Shown here: one piece after another, positions 15,888-25,462 of the stretch
How the letters are laid out: every line of letters begins with the position of its first letter
Numbering within the stretch: the first letter of the stretch is position 1
DNA from: Planctomycetota bacterium
GTDB lineage: Bacteria; Planctomycetota; Planctomycetia; Pirellulales; Pirellulaceae
DNA: 45,976 nt
Assembly: GCA_963205385.1 (NCBI GenBank)
Contig: CAUJKE010000283.1
Span: 1 to 45,976, forward strand
Direction of reading: 5' to 3'
The notes under the pieces: model-generated
Told to the model about the DNA's origin: nothing
Seen by the model: the letters and a program-made list of their open reading frames with translations, nothing else
Databases searched by the model: none
Made by a program: the position numbers and the translations under genes

Positions 15888-16880
15888 TCACGTCGCATCC
15901 GGAAACAAACGCCGGGCTTTGGGCGGATTGGCTTTGGGCTTCCGCGACCTGGCTTTGCCCGGCGGATGTTCGTCCTCGGGGTGTTCATCCAAGCGACGCG
16001 CGCCGGCGCTGAACGTCCCTGGGGCGCTCATGTTCGGCTCCGGCGCCCCGTTGAGCGGGTCGCCTACATGAATCGCTTCGAGCCGCTCACGGCCTTGGGC
16101 GATGTACTCCTGCGAAAGATCGAAGCCAAGGTATTGCCGCCCGAGCTTCTTCGCCACGGCCAGCGTCGTCGCGCTGCCGCTGAACGGGTCGAGCACCACT
16201 TCGCCGGCGTGGGAACAAAAGCGAATGATGCGGCCGAGGAGTTGCTCCGGCATCTGGCAACCGTGAAAGCCGCGGCGCTCCTTGAACGTGCCGGCCACGC
16301 GCGGAAAATACCAGGTGTCTTCGCTCGCAGAAAAGCCCTCCGGCACGTCCTGTGGGCGAAGGATCCACGTGTCATCGGGCAGCCGCCCCTGGGGATTCGC
16401 CCGCTTGTCGCCATAGACCAGTTGCCGGGCGCTGGGGATGCGATTCTCGAGTTCGTCGCCGTTGAACGTGAACCGTTCGCGATCCTTGACGAAGAAAAAC
16501 AGATGCGCGTGCGAGCGCGTGAATTTTTCCTTGCAGTTCACGCCAAACGTGTAATACCAGACGACCCAACTGCGGGTGTGAAAGCCGATCTGCTGGCTCA
16601 GCACTTTGAGCTCCGCCGCGTACTCATCGCCAATCGCGAGCCAAAACGCGCCGTCGCTCTTCAGCGCGCGGTACACCGCGCTGATCCACTCGCGCGACCA
16701 ATCCAAATACGCGTGGGAGTCTTGCGCGTCGTTGTAGACATCGTAGTCGTAGCCGATGTTGAACGGCGGATCGGCGAATGCGAGGTCGATGCACCCTTCG
16801 GGCAAGCTGTTCATCGCCGCCACGCAGTCGCCGTGATGGATGTTGTTGAAGTCCGGCGTCGCGGCCATGAAAACGAGCAT
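15888..16880 (-). CDS. Site-specific DNA methyltransferase (DPPF type)
   Basis: 330 residues. The catalytic motif ADPPF is at 36-40 and the SAM-binding motif DPFSGSATT is near 230-238 followed by [10 protein letters not shown], so the order is catalytic first, as in beta-class N6-adenine (or N4-cytosine) enzymes. The target-recognition region lies between (about 80-220). The last 60 residues are a basic, proline-rich tail ([16 protein letters not shown]) outside the family core. No nuclease gene is adjacent, so it is probably an orphan regulatory or housekeeping methylase. ATG at 16880 is used; an in-frame ATG four codons later is equally possible. Confidence 0.88.
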   Translation of the reverse strand: MLVFMAATPDFNNIHHGDCVAAMNSLPEGCIDLAFADPPFNIGYDYDVYNDAQDSHAYLDWSREWISAVYRALKSDGAFWLAIGDEYAAELKVLSQQIGFHTRSWVVWYYTFGVNCKEKFTRSHAHLFFFVKDRERFTFNGDELENRIPSARQLVYGDKRANPQGRLPDDTWILRPQDVPEGFSASEDTWYFPRVAGTFKERRGFHGCQMPEQLLGRIIRFCSHAGEVVLDPFSGSATTLAVAKKLGRQYLGFDLSQEYIAQGRERLEAIHVGDPLNGAPEPNMSAPGTFSAGARRLDEHPEDEHPPGKARSRKPKANPPKARRLFPDAT

Positions 16881-16984
16881 CCTGCAAAGAGTCGCGGGGA
16901 AAGATGGGTTGGTGGAGCAAGTTTACAAGTTCAAGCTGCGTCGCGCCAGTAGGCATTTGAACAGCGGTTCCGCCGCGCCGGTCG

Positions 16985-17725
16985 TTAGACGTCCAGTTCC
17001 AAACCATCGATCGCGATGTCGGTGTTGGGGAAGATTCGTCGCGCCACGGACAGGTTGAGCGGATCGAATTCATTGGAGATGGGAAACACGTGGCTGAGAA
17101 TCAACCGCTTCACGCCGACGGCCTTGGCCAGCTCGGCGACCGGCGTGGTGCAACTGTGGCCGGTCTGTTCGGCAAGCGCTTCCCAGCCGTCGGGAAAGTT
17201 GCATTCGTGGATGAGGACGTCCACGCCTTCGAGATGCGCGGCGTACGCAGCCCCCGGCTTGGCGGTGGTGTCGGTGACAAAGGCGAACGCGCGATCGGGC
17301 CAGTCGATGCGAAAACCCAGCGATCCGCCGGGATGCTCGAGCGGGAAGTAGGTCAACCGACTTCCATCGGCGAGCGTCACCGGCCCAATCAGCGGCGCCC
17401 ACTGGATCGGTAGGGTTGCGGGAAACAGGTGCGGCGAGAGCATCTGCTCCGCGATGACCTCGAGCTTCCGCGGCGCTCCGCGCACCGTGACGCGCTCCAC
17501 GTTTTTCTTGTGCAGCACGTCAAACAGATAGGTCAGGCCGATGACGTGGTCCAGATGCGCATGGCTCAGCATGATCTCCAGCGTCGGGGTGACGAGATGC
17601 TCGCGGACGCGGAAGAAACCCGTCCCCGCGTCCAACACGAGCCCCAATTCCGGCAGCATGTAGCAAGACGTATGCCGCCGCTCATTAGGGTGATAACCGG
17701 TGCTGCCAAGTACGTGAAGTCGCAT
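16985..17725 (-). CDS. RNase Z-like metallo-beta-lactamase-fold hydrolase
   Basis: 246 residues from the ATG at 17725 (MRLHVLGSTGYHPNERRHTSCY), a start matching the RNase Z/MBL type. The metal motif is HAHLDH at 55-60, followed by the later ligands in FVTDTT, HECNFPDGWE and LSHVFP. The protein is shorter than canonical tRNase Z and lacks a clear exosite arm, so it could act on a small molecule or on RNA. It is divergent from the exporter gene at 18165. Confidence 0.8.
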   Translation of the reverse strand: MRLHVLGSTGYHPNERRHTSCYMLPELGLVLDAGTGFFRVREHLVTPTLEIMLSHAHLDHVIGLTYLFDVLHKKNVERVTVRGAPRKLEVIAEQMLSPHLFPATLPIQWAPLIGPVTLADGSRLTYFPLEHPGGSLGFRIDWPDRAFAFVTDTTAKPGAAYAAHLEGVDVLIHECNFPDGWEALAEQTGHSCTTPVAELAKAVGVKRLILSHVFPISNEFDPLNLSVARRIFPNTDIAIDGLELDV

Positions 17726-17915
17726 GAGCCCTAGTATAGCCGAGATTACAAAACAACAGTGCACCGCCCCACAGGAGCATCCTAACTGCTTGTTGTCAAA
17801 CTACTTGCGAGAAAGTACGCCAGCCTTCGCCCCCCTTAGCTGCTTGCGCACAGAGTGCGATTTGATATAGACGCTCACAGCGCGTGCGAGTAATCTGAGG
17901 AACCTTTGTAATCCT

Positions 17916-17951
17916 CCTGACCTGCGCAGCCACGGCCTGCCAGAGGTCAGG
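17916..17951. other. Inverted repeat in the 17726-18164 divergent gap
   Basis: CCTGACCT (17916-17923) pairs with AGGTCAGG (17944-17951). The rest of this 440-base gap between divergent genes shows no convincing gene. The promoters of both neighbours must lie here, but I could not place them. Confidence 0.35.
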
Positions 17952-18164
17952 CGGCGCGGTTGCTTGCTTCCCGCACGGGCCACACGGATTGGGCCAGCGG
18001 CGGAAAGCGCGCCATCGACACACTCCATGTCAGCGAGGCAAGTCGCACATTTTGCGGCGAACACAAGCGGCGGCGAACCACTAACCACTTCGGTTGTCAT
18101 CGGTCTGGACTCGGACAGACCCCGGGAAACGGATGTCCCCCTCTCAACCCCGCGGTTGGCTCTT

Positions 18165-21100
18165 ATGAACAAGACGTTTTTCGCTCGTTTCGCACTCCCC
18201 ATCTTGATGCTCGTGTTCTTCATGGCGCCCTTTGCGCTCCGCGGAGCGCGGATGTCGTTCTCGACCATGAAGAACGACGTCAAGGATTGGCTACCTGATC
18301 GGTTTGAAGAAACCAAGGACTTGGAGTGGTTTCGGGATAATTTTCTCGGCGAGCAGTTCGTACTCGTCACCTGGCCTGGTTGCACCAGTGAAGATCAGCG
18401 TTTTCAACTCTTCACGCACAAGCTGCGCAACGAATTGCAGATCAAGGCGCGCGCGACCGACGCGGAGGACGACCAGCTCGATCCCGCCGAACGAGCGCAT
18501 CGCCGCGAGGTGGCCAAGACGCGCGAGATGGGGGACCGACTGGGGCTGGCCACCACCGGGAACTATTTCGAGAACTGGGGAGGACGGGGCGAAAAGTGGC
18601 TCCAAGGCGATAAAGATCAGTGGTACTTCATCACTCCGCAGGGCGAATTGGTGAAGTGGAACGGCGGCAACAATTTGCTCGGCTGGGCCGGTCGGCGGAT
18701 CGAACAGTTGCTCACAGGCAAGAATACGGCCACCGGTGAAGTCGTGGCGACAGTCGGCGAAACGACGCCTCCCGGCGCGGTCAACGAGTTCTATCGCGAC
18801 CCGCGCAAGCTCACCGCGCGGTTCTTCAAGACTATTACGACCGGCCCCGACGTGCTCGAGCGACTCGCCGGCCCCGATGGCGGCCTGGCGCCGCGGGGAG
18901 ATTACTCGGATGTCGAAAAGTCCGAAATCGCCCACCGTCTGGCCTTGGATCGCTTGACCGGCGGCTTGTTCGGTCCCGACGGTAAGCAAACCTGCATGAT
19001 CGTGACGCTGAGCGATGTCGGGCGGCGCGATCTGAAGCGCGTCCTCGGCCGCCCTTTGATGGGCAAGCCGGCGGGGCGATTGTTGCAAATCGCGACTGAA
19101 TCGGGTCTCGCCTATGAGGACTTACGACTCGGCGGTCCGCCGGTCGATAACGTCGCCATCGACGAAGAAGGTTCGATCACGTTAGTGCGGTTGATTGGCT
19201 GGTCGCTGCTGTTAGGCGTGACCCTCGCGTACCTGAGCTTCCGCAGCATCAAGGTCACGCTGATGATCTTCTTTGTCGGCGGGATTAGCGCTGTCATTAG
19301 TTTGTCCCTCGTGTGGTATCACGGCGACTTCGTCGACGCGATCGTGATGTCGATGCCGTCGCTCGTGTACGTCCTCGGCCTCTCCGGCTCGGTGCACATC
19401 CTCACCTACTACCGGCATCATTGCCTTGAAAAAGGCTTGGAAGGGGCCAGCGAAGCGACGATCGCGCACACGTTCAAGCCGATCATGCTCGCGCAGATCA
19501 CGTCCGCGATTGGCCTCTTGTCGCTACTCACCAGCGAACTGCTCCCGATCCGCAAGTTCGGCTACTATTCAGCGCTGGGCGTGTTGGCGACCGTGGTGGT
19601 GATGTTTCTGTACATGCCCTCAGCGCTGCAACTCTGGCCTCCTGGCTATCACAAGCGCCGCGCCGGCGAAGTGAGTGCGTTTGACCAGTGGCTCCACAAC
19701 ACGATCCAACGCTTCTGGACAAACTGGGCCAACTTCCTCGAGCACAAGCATTATCTCGTGGCCCCGGCCATGGGCCTCCTGCTGATCTGCGTCGGTTTTG
19801 GCGTCACTCGCCTGAAGACGAACGTGCATCTGCTGAAGATGTTCGACGCGGACGCGAAGATCATCGGCGATTACTCCTGGCTGGAGCAGAACATTGGCAA
19901 ACTCGTGCCGATGGAACTGGTCGTCCGCGTCGATCCCAGCATCGCCGCGCCCCTCACCTCCGCGCCCAAGCCAGATGAGGGCGAGGCGGCCGCAACATCG
20001 CCGGCCAACGATTTGGAAACGCGCTTGGTGCATTATGACTTTCTGGAACGGCTGGAAATTGTCGCGCACGTGCAACGCGCGATTGAAAGCGAATTCGGCG
20101 CGCGGGGACAAGATATTGTCGGCCAAGGCATGTCGGCCGTCACGTTCGCGCCGCCACTCCCTGAGCCGGGTTTCGGGTGGCGCACCGCGCGCGGTGTGAC
20201 CAATCGCATGCTCGAACAACATCGCGACGAGTTTTTGCATTCCGACTACTTGCGGATCGACAAGCACCCAGAGCACAAGGACGCCGAACTCTGGCGGATT
20301 AGCCTCCGCTTGGGCGCGCTCAACGATGTCGACTATGGCGAGTTCGTCAACGACATCAAGTGCATCGTCGAGCCTGTGATCGCCGCTTGCAGGCATCGTG
20401 AAGAGACGCTGATCCAGTTGGCCCAGGCGAGCGATACGCCGAACCTCTCCGGTGTGAGAGTCGCGGTGATCGGTCTGTCGGACCCGGCCGTGTATGCTGA
20501 GCAAGAGTCGCCGGCGCCCAAGCAACCGCGTGAAGAAATGGCCGCGCGCCCCGGAATTCGCGAGGTCTCCCTCACGGCGGAAGATGCGAATGTTGCGGAA
20601 GAGGTCCAGCCGGGTAAATACGGCGTGCACCGGTCCTATCAACGGGACCAAGAGCGTTTGTTCGCGCAAACCTTCGCGGACCTGTTCGAGAACCGCGGGT
20701 TCAAGACGACCGCCAATGCCAAGAACCGCTTGGAATTTGTCGATGCGGCCGCGCTGACAAATGCCGACGGTCAAGCGTTCACTGCGGGGCAACTCGCCGA
20801 TCGCCTGGCGACCTATGACGTGGTCGTATTCGCCAAAGAACTTCCCGCTTGCGATCTGGCGACGGTTCAGCAACATGCGCCGCGCGTGGTTGACGCCCGC
20901 GATTTTCAGTTCAACCCGTTCGGCAACGACGTCCCCTCCGCCAAGCGCGACGATCGCGTGCAGGTGATCTACACCGGCGTCGTGCCGGTCGTTTACAAAG
21001 CCCAGCGGTCGCTCATGAATAGCCTGATCAGCAGCACCAATTGGGCGTTTGTGGCGATTAGCCTCTGCATGATGCTGCTCTTGCGGCGGGGGCCGCTCCG

Positions 21101-21671
21101 TCCCTGGAATCTGCTCAACGTGCGCGGCGGCATGGTCTCGATGCTGCCCAACGTCTTTCCGCTGTTCATGGTCTTCGGCACGCTCGGCTATCTCGGCGTG
21201 GAGATTGATATCGGTTCGATGATGACCGCGAGCATCGCGATTGGCATCGCGGTGGATGATACGATTCATTTCCTGGAATGGTTCCGCGGCGGCATGAAGG
21301 CGGGGCTCACGCGGCACGAGGCGATTACGAGCGCCTTGCAGCATTGCGGCTCGGCCATGTTCGAGACGACGCTCATCGCCGGACTAGGACTCTCCGTTTT
21401 TGCCTTTAGCACGTTCACGCCGACCCAACACTTTGGCCTGATGATGCTCACTATGCTCGCCGTGGGGCTCGTGGGGGATCTGGTTTGGCTCCCAGCCCTG
21501 TTGGCGGGACCGCTCGGCAAATACTTCGAGCCCACAGTCACGCCCTCCGCCGGAATGCCAACTCTCGCAACCGACGCAGGCGAACTCAGTGGAGGCCAAC
21601 CGTCGCCCAAGATGCAACTCGACCCGCCTCACACATCGCGGCCCCAAGTCCGCCGCGACCCGGCACACTGA
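18165..21671 (+). CDS. MMPL/RND-superfamily exporter
   Basis: 1168 residues from the ATG at 18165; upstream in-frame codons are unlikely coding. One N-terminal helix (about 5-30), a first extracytoplasmic domain (30-330) and a first membrane block (about 335-490, with a sterol-sensing-like VYVLGLSGSVHIL) open the protein. A second block start (about 529-550), a large second extracytoplasmic domain (550-945) and a final membrane block to about 1120 (MMTASIAIGIAVDDTIHFLEW) follow. This duplicated half-and-half layout is that of RND/MMPL transporters, which use the proton gradient to move lipids or hydrophobic compounds. The tail is soluble and proline-rich. It appears to stand alone; no membrane-fusion or outer-membrane partner is nearby. 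Confidence 0.88.
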   Translation: MNKTFFARFALPILMLVFFMAPFALRGARMSFSTMKNDVKDWLPDRFEETKDLEWFRDNFLGEQFVLVTWPGCTSEDQRFQLFTHKLRNELQIKARATDAEDDQLDPAERAHRREVAKTREMGDRLGLATTGNYFENWGGRGEKWLQGDKDQWYFITPQGELVKWNGGNNLLGWAGRRIEQLLTGKNTATGEVVATVGETTPPGAVNEFYRDPRKLTARFFKTITTGPDVLERLAGPDGGLAPRGDYSDVEKSEIAHRLALDRLTGGLFGPDGKQTCMIVTLSDVGRRDLKRVLGRPLMGKPAGRLLQIATESGLAYEDLRLGGPPVDNVAIDEEGSITLVRLIGWSLLLGVTLAYLSFRSIKVTLMIFFVGGISAVISLSLVWYHGDFVDAIVMSMPSLVYVLGLSGSVHILTYYRHHCLEKGLEGASEATIAHTFKPIMLAQITSAIGLLSLLTSELLPIRKFGYYSALGVLATVVVMFLYMPSALQLWPPGYHKRRAGEVSAFDQWLHNTIQRFWTNWANFLEHKHYLVAPAMGLLLICVGFGVTRLKTNVHLLKMFDADAKIIGDYSWLEQNIGKLVPMELVVRVDPSIAAPLTSAPKPDEGEAAATSPANDLETRLVHYDFLERLEIVAHVQRAIESEFGARGQDIVGQGMSAVTFAPPLPEPGFGWRTARGVTNRMLEQHRDEFLHSDYLRIDKHPEHKDAELWRISLRLGALNDVDYGEFVNDIKCIVEPVIAACRHREETLIQLAQASDTPNLSGVRVAVIGLSDPAVYAEQESPAPKQPREEMAARPGIREVSLTAEDANVAEEVQPGKYGVHRSYQRDQERLFAQTFADLFENRGFKTTANAKNRLEFVDAAALTNADGQAFTAGQLADRLATYDVVVFAKELPACDLATVQQHAPRVVDARDFQFNPFGNDVPSAKRDDRVQVIYTGVVPVVYKAQRSLMNSLISSTNWAFVAISLCMMLLLRRGPLRPWNLLNVRGGMVSMLPNVFPLFMVFGTLGYLGVEIDIGSMMTASIAIGIAVDDTIHFLEWFRGGMKAGLTRHEAITSALQHCGSAMFETTLIAGLGLSVFAFSTFTPTQHFGLMMLTMLAVGLVGDLVWLPALLAGPLGKYFEPTVTPSAGMPTLATDAGELSGGQPSPKMQLDPPHTSRPQVRRDPAH

Positions 21672-21895
21672 TGTTAATGGCCTTTTCCACGGCTAAAGCC
21701 GCGCAGCGCGAAGGAGCGTGAACGCCCCTGAGGAATCGCTCGCGCGATGATTGCGCGGAGGGACTAATAATCGCTGTCATTAGTCGGGGTCCGGGCTGAA
21801 ATACGCGGCCATCAACCTCGGTATTCAGGGCCGTTCACGGTCCTTTCCCCCGCCGTCAGGCGGGTATTAGGCCCGTGCTTCAGCACGGGTAACTA
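21672..21895 (+). repeat. Composite dispersed repeat element
   Basis: Carries ACGGCTAAAGCCGCGCAGCG, an inverted CGTAAACGCCCCTGA-like unit (here CGTGAACGCCCCTGAGG), a GATTGCGCGGAGGGACTAATAA unit and a terminal stretch 21819-21892. That stretch is almost the same as 30720-30792 read on the other strand. It ends in the hairpin CCCGTGCTTCAGCACGGG. It sits between the exporter stop and the hicA remnant. No coding capacity. Confidence 0.75.
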
Positions 21896-21942
21896 TTACG
21901 GCGAGCATCTCCAGCAAGCTCCGGCGAAACGCTTTTGTATAA

Positions 21943-22059
21943 TCTGCTCTAAACGGCGTTCGTGCCGTGTTTCAGCGGCCGCACCCTCAAAAGGAAACAG
22001 ACAAGGGAACCGTGAGATCCATGCAGCGGTTTCTAAGAGAAGCAGGAGTGACCCCATGA
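21943..22059 (+). pseudogene. 5'-truncated hicA toxin remnant
   Basis: An open frame of 38 codons ends in a TGA that overlaps the next ATG (ATGA at 22056-22059). Its last 25 residues, from HPQKETDKGTVRSMQRFLREA, match the C-terminal half of HicA toxins (His-containing strand then the GTxRxxxxxAG helix). The frame is closed by a TAA at 21940-21942 and there is no start codon or N-terminal half, so the toxin is not made. The break falls about 50 bases after the end of a dispersed repeat. Confidence 0.65.
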
Positions 22060-22268
22060 TGGAGTATCAAGGCTATAGCGGCAGAGTCGGATTCGACGAT
22101 GAGGCAGAGGTTTTTCACGGGGAAGTCATCAATACCCGTGATGTCATCACGTTCCAGGGACAGAGCGTCGCGGAATTGACGAAGGCGTTTAAAGATTCCA
22201 TCGACGATTATCTGGCATTCTGCAAAGCACGAGGAGAAACGCCAGACAAGCCGTTTTCAGGCATGTGA
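22056..22268 (+). CDS. HicB-like antitoxin, apparently missing its C-terminal DNA-binding domain
   Basis: 70 residues. The HicB partial RNase H-like fold is clear (EYQGYSGRVGFDDEAEVFHG, then TRDVITFQGQSVAEL and the DDYLAFCKARG helix). Family members usually run on for about 40 residues after the PFSG segment with an RHH DNA-binding domain; here a stop follows PFSGM. The frames after the stop show no RHH sequence. The ATG overlaps the stop of the hicA remnant. With the toxin gone there is no need for an antitoxin, so decay is likely. Confidence 0.75.
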   Translation: MMEYQGYSGRVGFDDEAEVFHGEVINTRDVITFQGQSVAELTKAFKDSIDDYLAFCKARGETPDKPFSGM

Positions 22269-22308
22269 AGCGTGTGATTCGTAACTAGCCGTCACGCCTG
22301 ACGTTGCA

Positions 22309-22355
22309 GGAACCGGTCAGGTTTCAGACGGGGGGCCAAATCCCCCGACGGTTCC
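22309..22355. other. Two-part hairpin downstream of hicB
   Basis: An outer stem GGAACCG(G)TC/GACGGTTCC encloses an inner GGGGG-GCCAAAT-CCCCC hairpin. It lacks a U-run. It could end hicB transcription or be the core of a small structured RNA; nothing else in 22269-22565 looks like a gene. Confidence 0.4.
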
Positions 22356-22565
22356 TTGGCCAGGTGGCAGCGCTCGGATATGATGGACATATTCCAGCCC
22401 GGCGGGCAACTAGTCTCTCGAAACTCAGCCGGCTACGGCCACCCCTCGTTCGGGTAATCGCGCGGATCGTGGCGGTAGTTCACGCCAGATTCGCGAAGCT
22501 GTTTGGCGATTGCACTTTGCTTTCGTACTGACGGCCGGGCCGCATGTAAGCGACAGGCACAGGTT

Positions 22566-24032
22566 ATGGGCGTTCCCCAGGTAGTCATCGTTGGCCGGCC
22601 GAACGTCGGCAAATCCAGCATCTTCAATTGGCTCGCCGGCAAGCGGCTGGCGATTGTCGACAAGGTGGCAGGCGTCACGCGCGACCGCATGACGTTCCTC
22701 ATCGAGCATGAGGACAAGTTCTTCGAACTCGTCGATACCGGCGGCATCGGCATCAACGACGTCGATAACCTCACCAAGGAGATCGACGACCAGATCAACA
22801 TCGCGCTTGACGTGGCGGACGTGGTGATCTTTGTGGTGGACGTGCGCGATGGGCTCGTGCCGCTCGATTCCGAAGTCGCCAAGCGGCTCCGCTACATCGA
22901 CAAGCCGATCATCCTCGCCGCCAATAAAGCGGACGCCGCCAGTCTCGATTCGCAAGCGGAGGAATTCTACAAGCTCGGCCGCGGCAAGCTGATCAAAGTC
23001 AGCGCCAAGGAACGCCGCAACCGGGATGAACTGCTGGAGATGATCATCGAACGGTTGCCGGAATCCGGCGAGTTGCAAGCGGACAAAAACGCGACCGCGA
23101 TGAAGCTGGCGATCGTGGGCCGCCGCAACACCGGCAAGAGCACGTTTGTGAACACGCTCGCGCAGGCGGAGCGGATGATCGTGAGCGAAGTTCCCGGCAC
23201 CACGCGCGATAGCGTCGATGTGCGTTTTGAACTGGACGGCCAACCGTTCATCGCCATCGACACGCCGGGCATCAAGCGGAGCAAGGCGGTCAAGTCGGAT
23301 ATCGACTTCTACAGCACGCACCGCGCGCAGCGCAGCATTCGCCGCGCGGATGTCGTGTTGCTGTTCTTCGATGCTTCGCAACGCATGAGCAAAGTCGATA
23401 AGCAGCTCTGCAAATACATCGCCGATAACTATCGTCCTTGCATCTTCGTCGTCAACAAGTGGGACAAGATGTATGGCCAGATGCCGACGGAGAAGTGGGT
23501 CGATTATCTACGCGATAACTTCCCCACGATGTGGCACGTGCCGATCGCGTTCATCACCGGCCAGACCGGCAAAAATGTGAAGGCTCTGCTGAACCATGCG
23601 CAGATGTTGTACAAGCAATCGCTGCAACGGATCGGCACCGGCGAACTCAATCGCGTGATCCGCGCGGCGGTGGAGCATCATCCGCCCCCGTTGTATAAGA
23701 ACCGCCCCTCGCGGATTTTTTACGCGGCGCAAATCGCCACGCAACCGCCTACTTTGGTGATTGTCTGCAACGATCCGGCCGCGTTCTCGCCGCAGTATCG
23801 GCGGTTTTTGCTGAGCTTCTTGCGCGATCATTCGCCTTATTCCGAAGTCCCCATCAAGCTCTACTTGCACAAGCGCAGCCAGCGCGGCGACGTGAAGAAA
23901 TATAAGTCGCCGGCCAGCGACGCGCAAGACGCCGCGGACGTGCTCGCAGCGCAAGCGGCCGCCTATCCCGAGGATTACGACGAATACGGCGACAGCGGTT
24001 TGGGCTTAGAGCACGATGAAGTGGAAGGGTAA
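22566..24032 (+). CDS. der: Ribosome-assembly GTPase Der
   Basis: Der (EngA) is a double-GTPase needed for 50S subunit assembly. 488 residues, with the first G domain P-loop GRPNVGKS at about 10-17, switch DTGGIG and NKAD, and the second G domain GRRNTGKS, DTPGIK and NKWD. The KH-like domain with KNRPSRIFYAAQIATQPPT follows. The acidic tail of about 35 residues (ending LEHDEVEG) is longer than in E. coli. ATG at 22566 was chosen, immediately before GVPQVVIVGRPN. Confidence 0.96.
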   Translation: MGVPQVVIVGRPNVGKSSIFNWLAGKRLAIVDKVAGVTRDRMTFLIEHEDKFFELVDTGGIGINDVDNLTKEIDDQINIALDVADVVIFVVDVRDGLVPLDSEVAKRLRYIDKPIILAANKADAASLDSQAEEFYKLGRGKLIKVSAKERRNRDELLEMIIERLPESGELQADKNATAMKLAIVGRRNTGKSTFVNTLAQAERMIVSEVPGTTRDSVDVRFELDGQPFIAIDTPGIKRSKAVKSDIDFYSTHRAQRSIRRADVVLLFFDASQRMSKVDKQLCKYIADNYRPCIFVVNKWDKMYGQMPTEKWVDYLRDNFPTMWHVPIAFITGQTGKNVKALLNHAQMLYKQSLQRIGTGELNRVIRAAVEHHPPPLYKNRPSRIFYAAQIATQPPTLVIVCNDPAAFSPQYRRFLLSFLRDHSPYSEVPIKLYLHKRSQRGDVKKYKSPASDAQDAADVLAAQAAAYPEDYDEYGDSGLGLEHDEVEG

Positions 24033-24122
24033 CGGGGCAACGGCGGCCAGGCAGCAAATCACACGGCAATGACGGGATGAGCGGCGAGACTTATTTGACC
24101 TCTTCATTGATGGGAACCGAAT

Positions 24123-24308
24123 ATGACGACTGACTCCGTACTCGCCGAAGTGCGCCGCATTCGCGAGGAATACGCCCGTCAATTTCAAGGCAACGTTCAA
24201 GCCATGATGGATGACCTCCGCCGCAGAAATGCCGGGTCCAATCGGGTGACCGTCACTCGCTCTCCCAAACTGCGATCCCGCGTGAAATCTGGCACGGCGA
24301 ATTCCTGA
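24123..24308 (+). CDS. Small hypothetical protein
   Basis: 61 residues beginning MTTDSVLAEVRRIREEYARQ, with an arginine-rich helical first half and a basic, disordered second half. Short proteins of this pattern occur as members of toxin-antitoxin-like or phage-derived gene pairs, but no partner is adjacent. ATG at 24123 has a GGGAA 7 bases upstream. It lies between der and the alanine dehydrogenase gene, same strand. Function unknown. Confidence 0.55.
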   Translation: MTTDSVLAEVRRIREEYARQFQGNVQAMMDDLRRRNAGSNRVTVTRSPKLRSRVKSGTANS

Positions 24309-24350
24309 CGTTTACTCGCCCGGCAGTCGTACTTGACGAGGAGTCCGCGC

Positions 24351-25454
24351 GTGATCATCGGTGTTCCCAAGGAAATTAAACGAGACGAGTACCGCGTCGC
24401 CATGCTGCCGGTCGGCGTGGGGGAGTTTGTTCGCGCGGGGCATACGGTGCTCTTGGAGCGCGGCGCCGGTTTGGGGAGCGGGCTCCCGGACCAGGCTTAT
24501 GCGGACGAAGGGGCGCGACTGGTCGATTCGCCGAGCGAGATCTTCGCCGCGGCCGAGTTGATCATTAAGGTCAAGGAGCCGCTGCCTGTCGAGTGGCCGC
24601 TGATTCGCGCGGGGCAAACGATTTTCACCTACTTCCATTTCGCCGCCGATCGCGAACTGACCGAGGCGATGCTCGCGAGCGGCGCGACGTGCGCCGCCTA
24701 TGAAACACTGACCACCGGGCCAGGCCGCTTGCCGTTGTTGACGCCGATGAGTGAAGTCGCGGGGCGAATGAGCATTCAAGAGGGGGCGAAGCATCTGGAA
24801 ACACCGCAGATGGGGCGGGGTATTCTGCTCGCCGGCGTCCCCGGAGTCGCGCCCGCCCATATCACGGTGCTCGGCGGAGGCATCGTCGGCGCGAACGCCG
24901 CCAAAATTGCCGCCGGTTTTCGTGGGGATGTGGCGATCCTCGACGTGAACATGGATCGTCTCCGCTACCTCGACGACGTGATGCCGCCGAACGTCAACTG
25001 TCTCTTCAGCGACCGCCACACGATTCGCGAGCAGCTACAACTCGCCGACCTGGTCATCGGTTCGGTGCTCATCCCCGGCGCGAAAGCGCCGCGCCTGGTC
25101 AGACGCGAAGATCTTAAGCTCATGAAGCCGGGGAGCGTCATCATCGACGTCGCCATCGACCAAGGGGGCTGTTTCGAAACGAGTCGGCCGACGACGCACA
25201 GCGATCCCACGTTTCTCGTGGACGGCGTGCTGCACTATTGCGTCACCAACATGCCTGGCGCTGTCGGCCGCACCAGCACGTTCGCCCTCTGCAACGTCAC
25301 GCTCCCCTGGGCGCTGCAACTCGCGCGGCAGGGCACGATTGCCGCCGCCAAGAGTTCGCCGGCGATTGCGTCCGCTGTCAACATTCACGCCGGTCAGGTA
25401 ACGAATCAGGCCGTGGCGGACAGTTTTGAGATGCCGTACCAGCCGCTGGCCTAA
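24351..25454 (+). CDS. ald: Alanine dehydrogenase
   Basis: NAD-dependent L-alanine dehydrogenase (alanine + NAD+ to pyruvate + ammonia), 367 residues, the usual length. Seen: GVPKEIKRDEYRVAMLP, VKEPLPVEW with the catalytic-site Lys, YFHFAADREL with the active-site His, VLGGGIVGANAAKIAAGF as the NAD-binding loop, VIIDVAIDQGG and HYCVTNMPGAVGRTST. GTG at 24351 was chosen as start because GAGGAG (24338-24343) stands seven bases ahead; a TTG at 24333 is less likely. Convergent with the kinase gene at an 8-base gap. Confidence 0.94.
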   Translation: MIIGVPKEIKRDEYRVAMLPVGVGEFVRAGHTVLLERGAGLGSGLPDQAYADEGARLVDSPSEIFAAAELIIKVKEPLPVEWPLIRAGQTIFTYFHFAADRELTEAMLASGATCAAYETLTTGPGRLPLLTPMSEVAGRMSIQEGAKHLETPQMGRGILLAGVPGVAPAHITVLGGGIVGANAAKIAAGFRGDVAILDVNMDRLRYLDDVMPPNVNCLFSDRHTIREQLQLADLVIGSVLIPGAKAPRLVRREDLKLMKPGSVIIDVAIDQGGCFETSRPTTHSDPTFLVDGVLHYCVTNMPGAVGRTSTFALCNVTLPWALQLARQGTIAAAKSSPAIASAVNIHAGQVTNQAVADSFEMPYQPLA

Positions 25455-25462
25455 ACGGCGTC

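Noticed and set aside
15888..16880. A restriction-modification or BREX/DISARM-type defence island around the second methyltransferase
   Set aside because: Neighbours are an AAA ATPase and a metallo-hydrolase with no nuclease, PglZ or helicase partner; the methylase looks solitary.
17964..18164. A longer N-terminus for the MMPL/RND exporter
   Set aside because: 67 extra residues have no conserved or signal character; ATG 18165 begins directly before the first membrane helix.
19620..21344. A 574-codon minus-strand frame opposite the exporter gene
   Set aside because: Shadow frame; the plus-strand product has clear membrane topology and RND motifs.
22433..22560. Possible C-terminal end of a minus-strand gene (ending DPRDYPNEGWP)
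   Set aside because: The closing residues look protein-like, but no start or upstream conserved part is present outside der; too short and unsupported.
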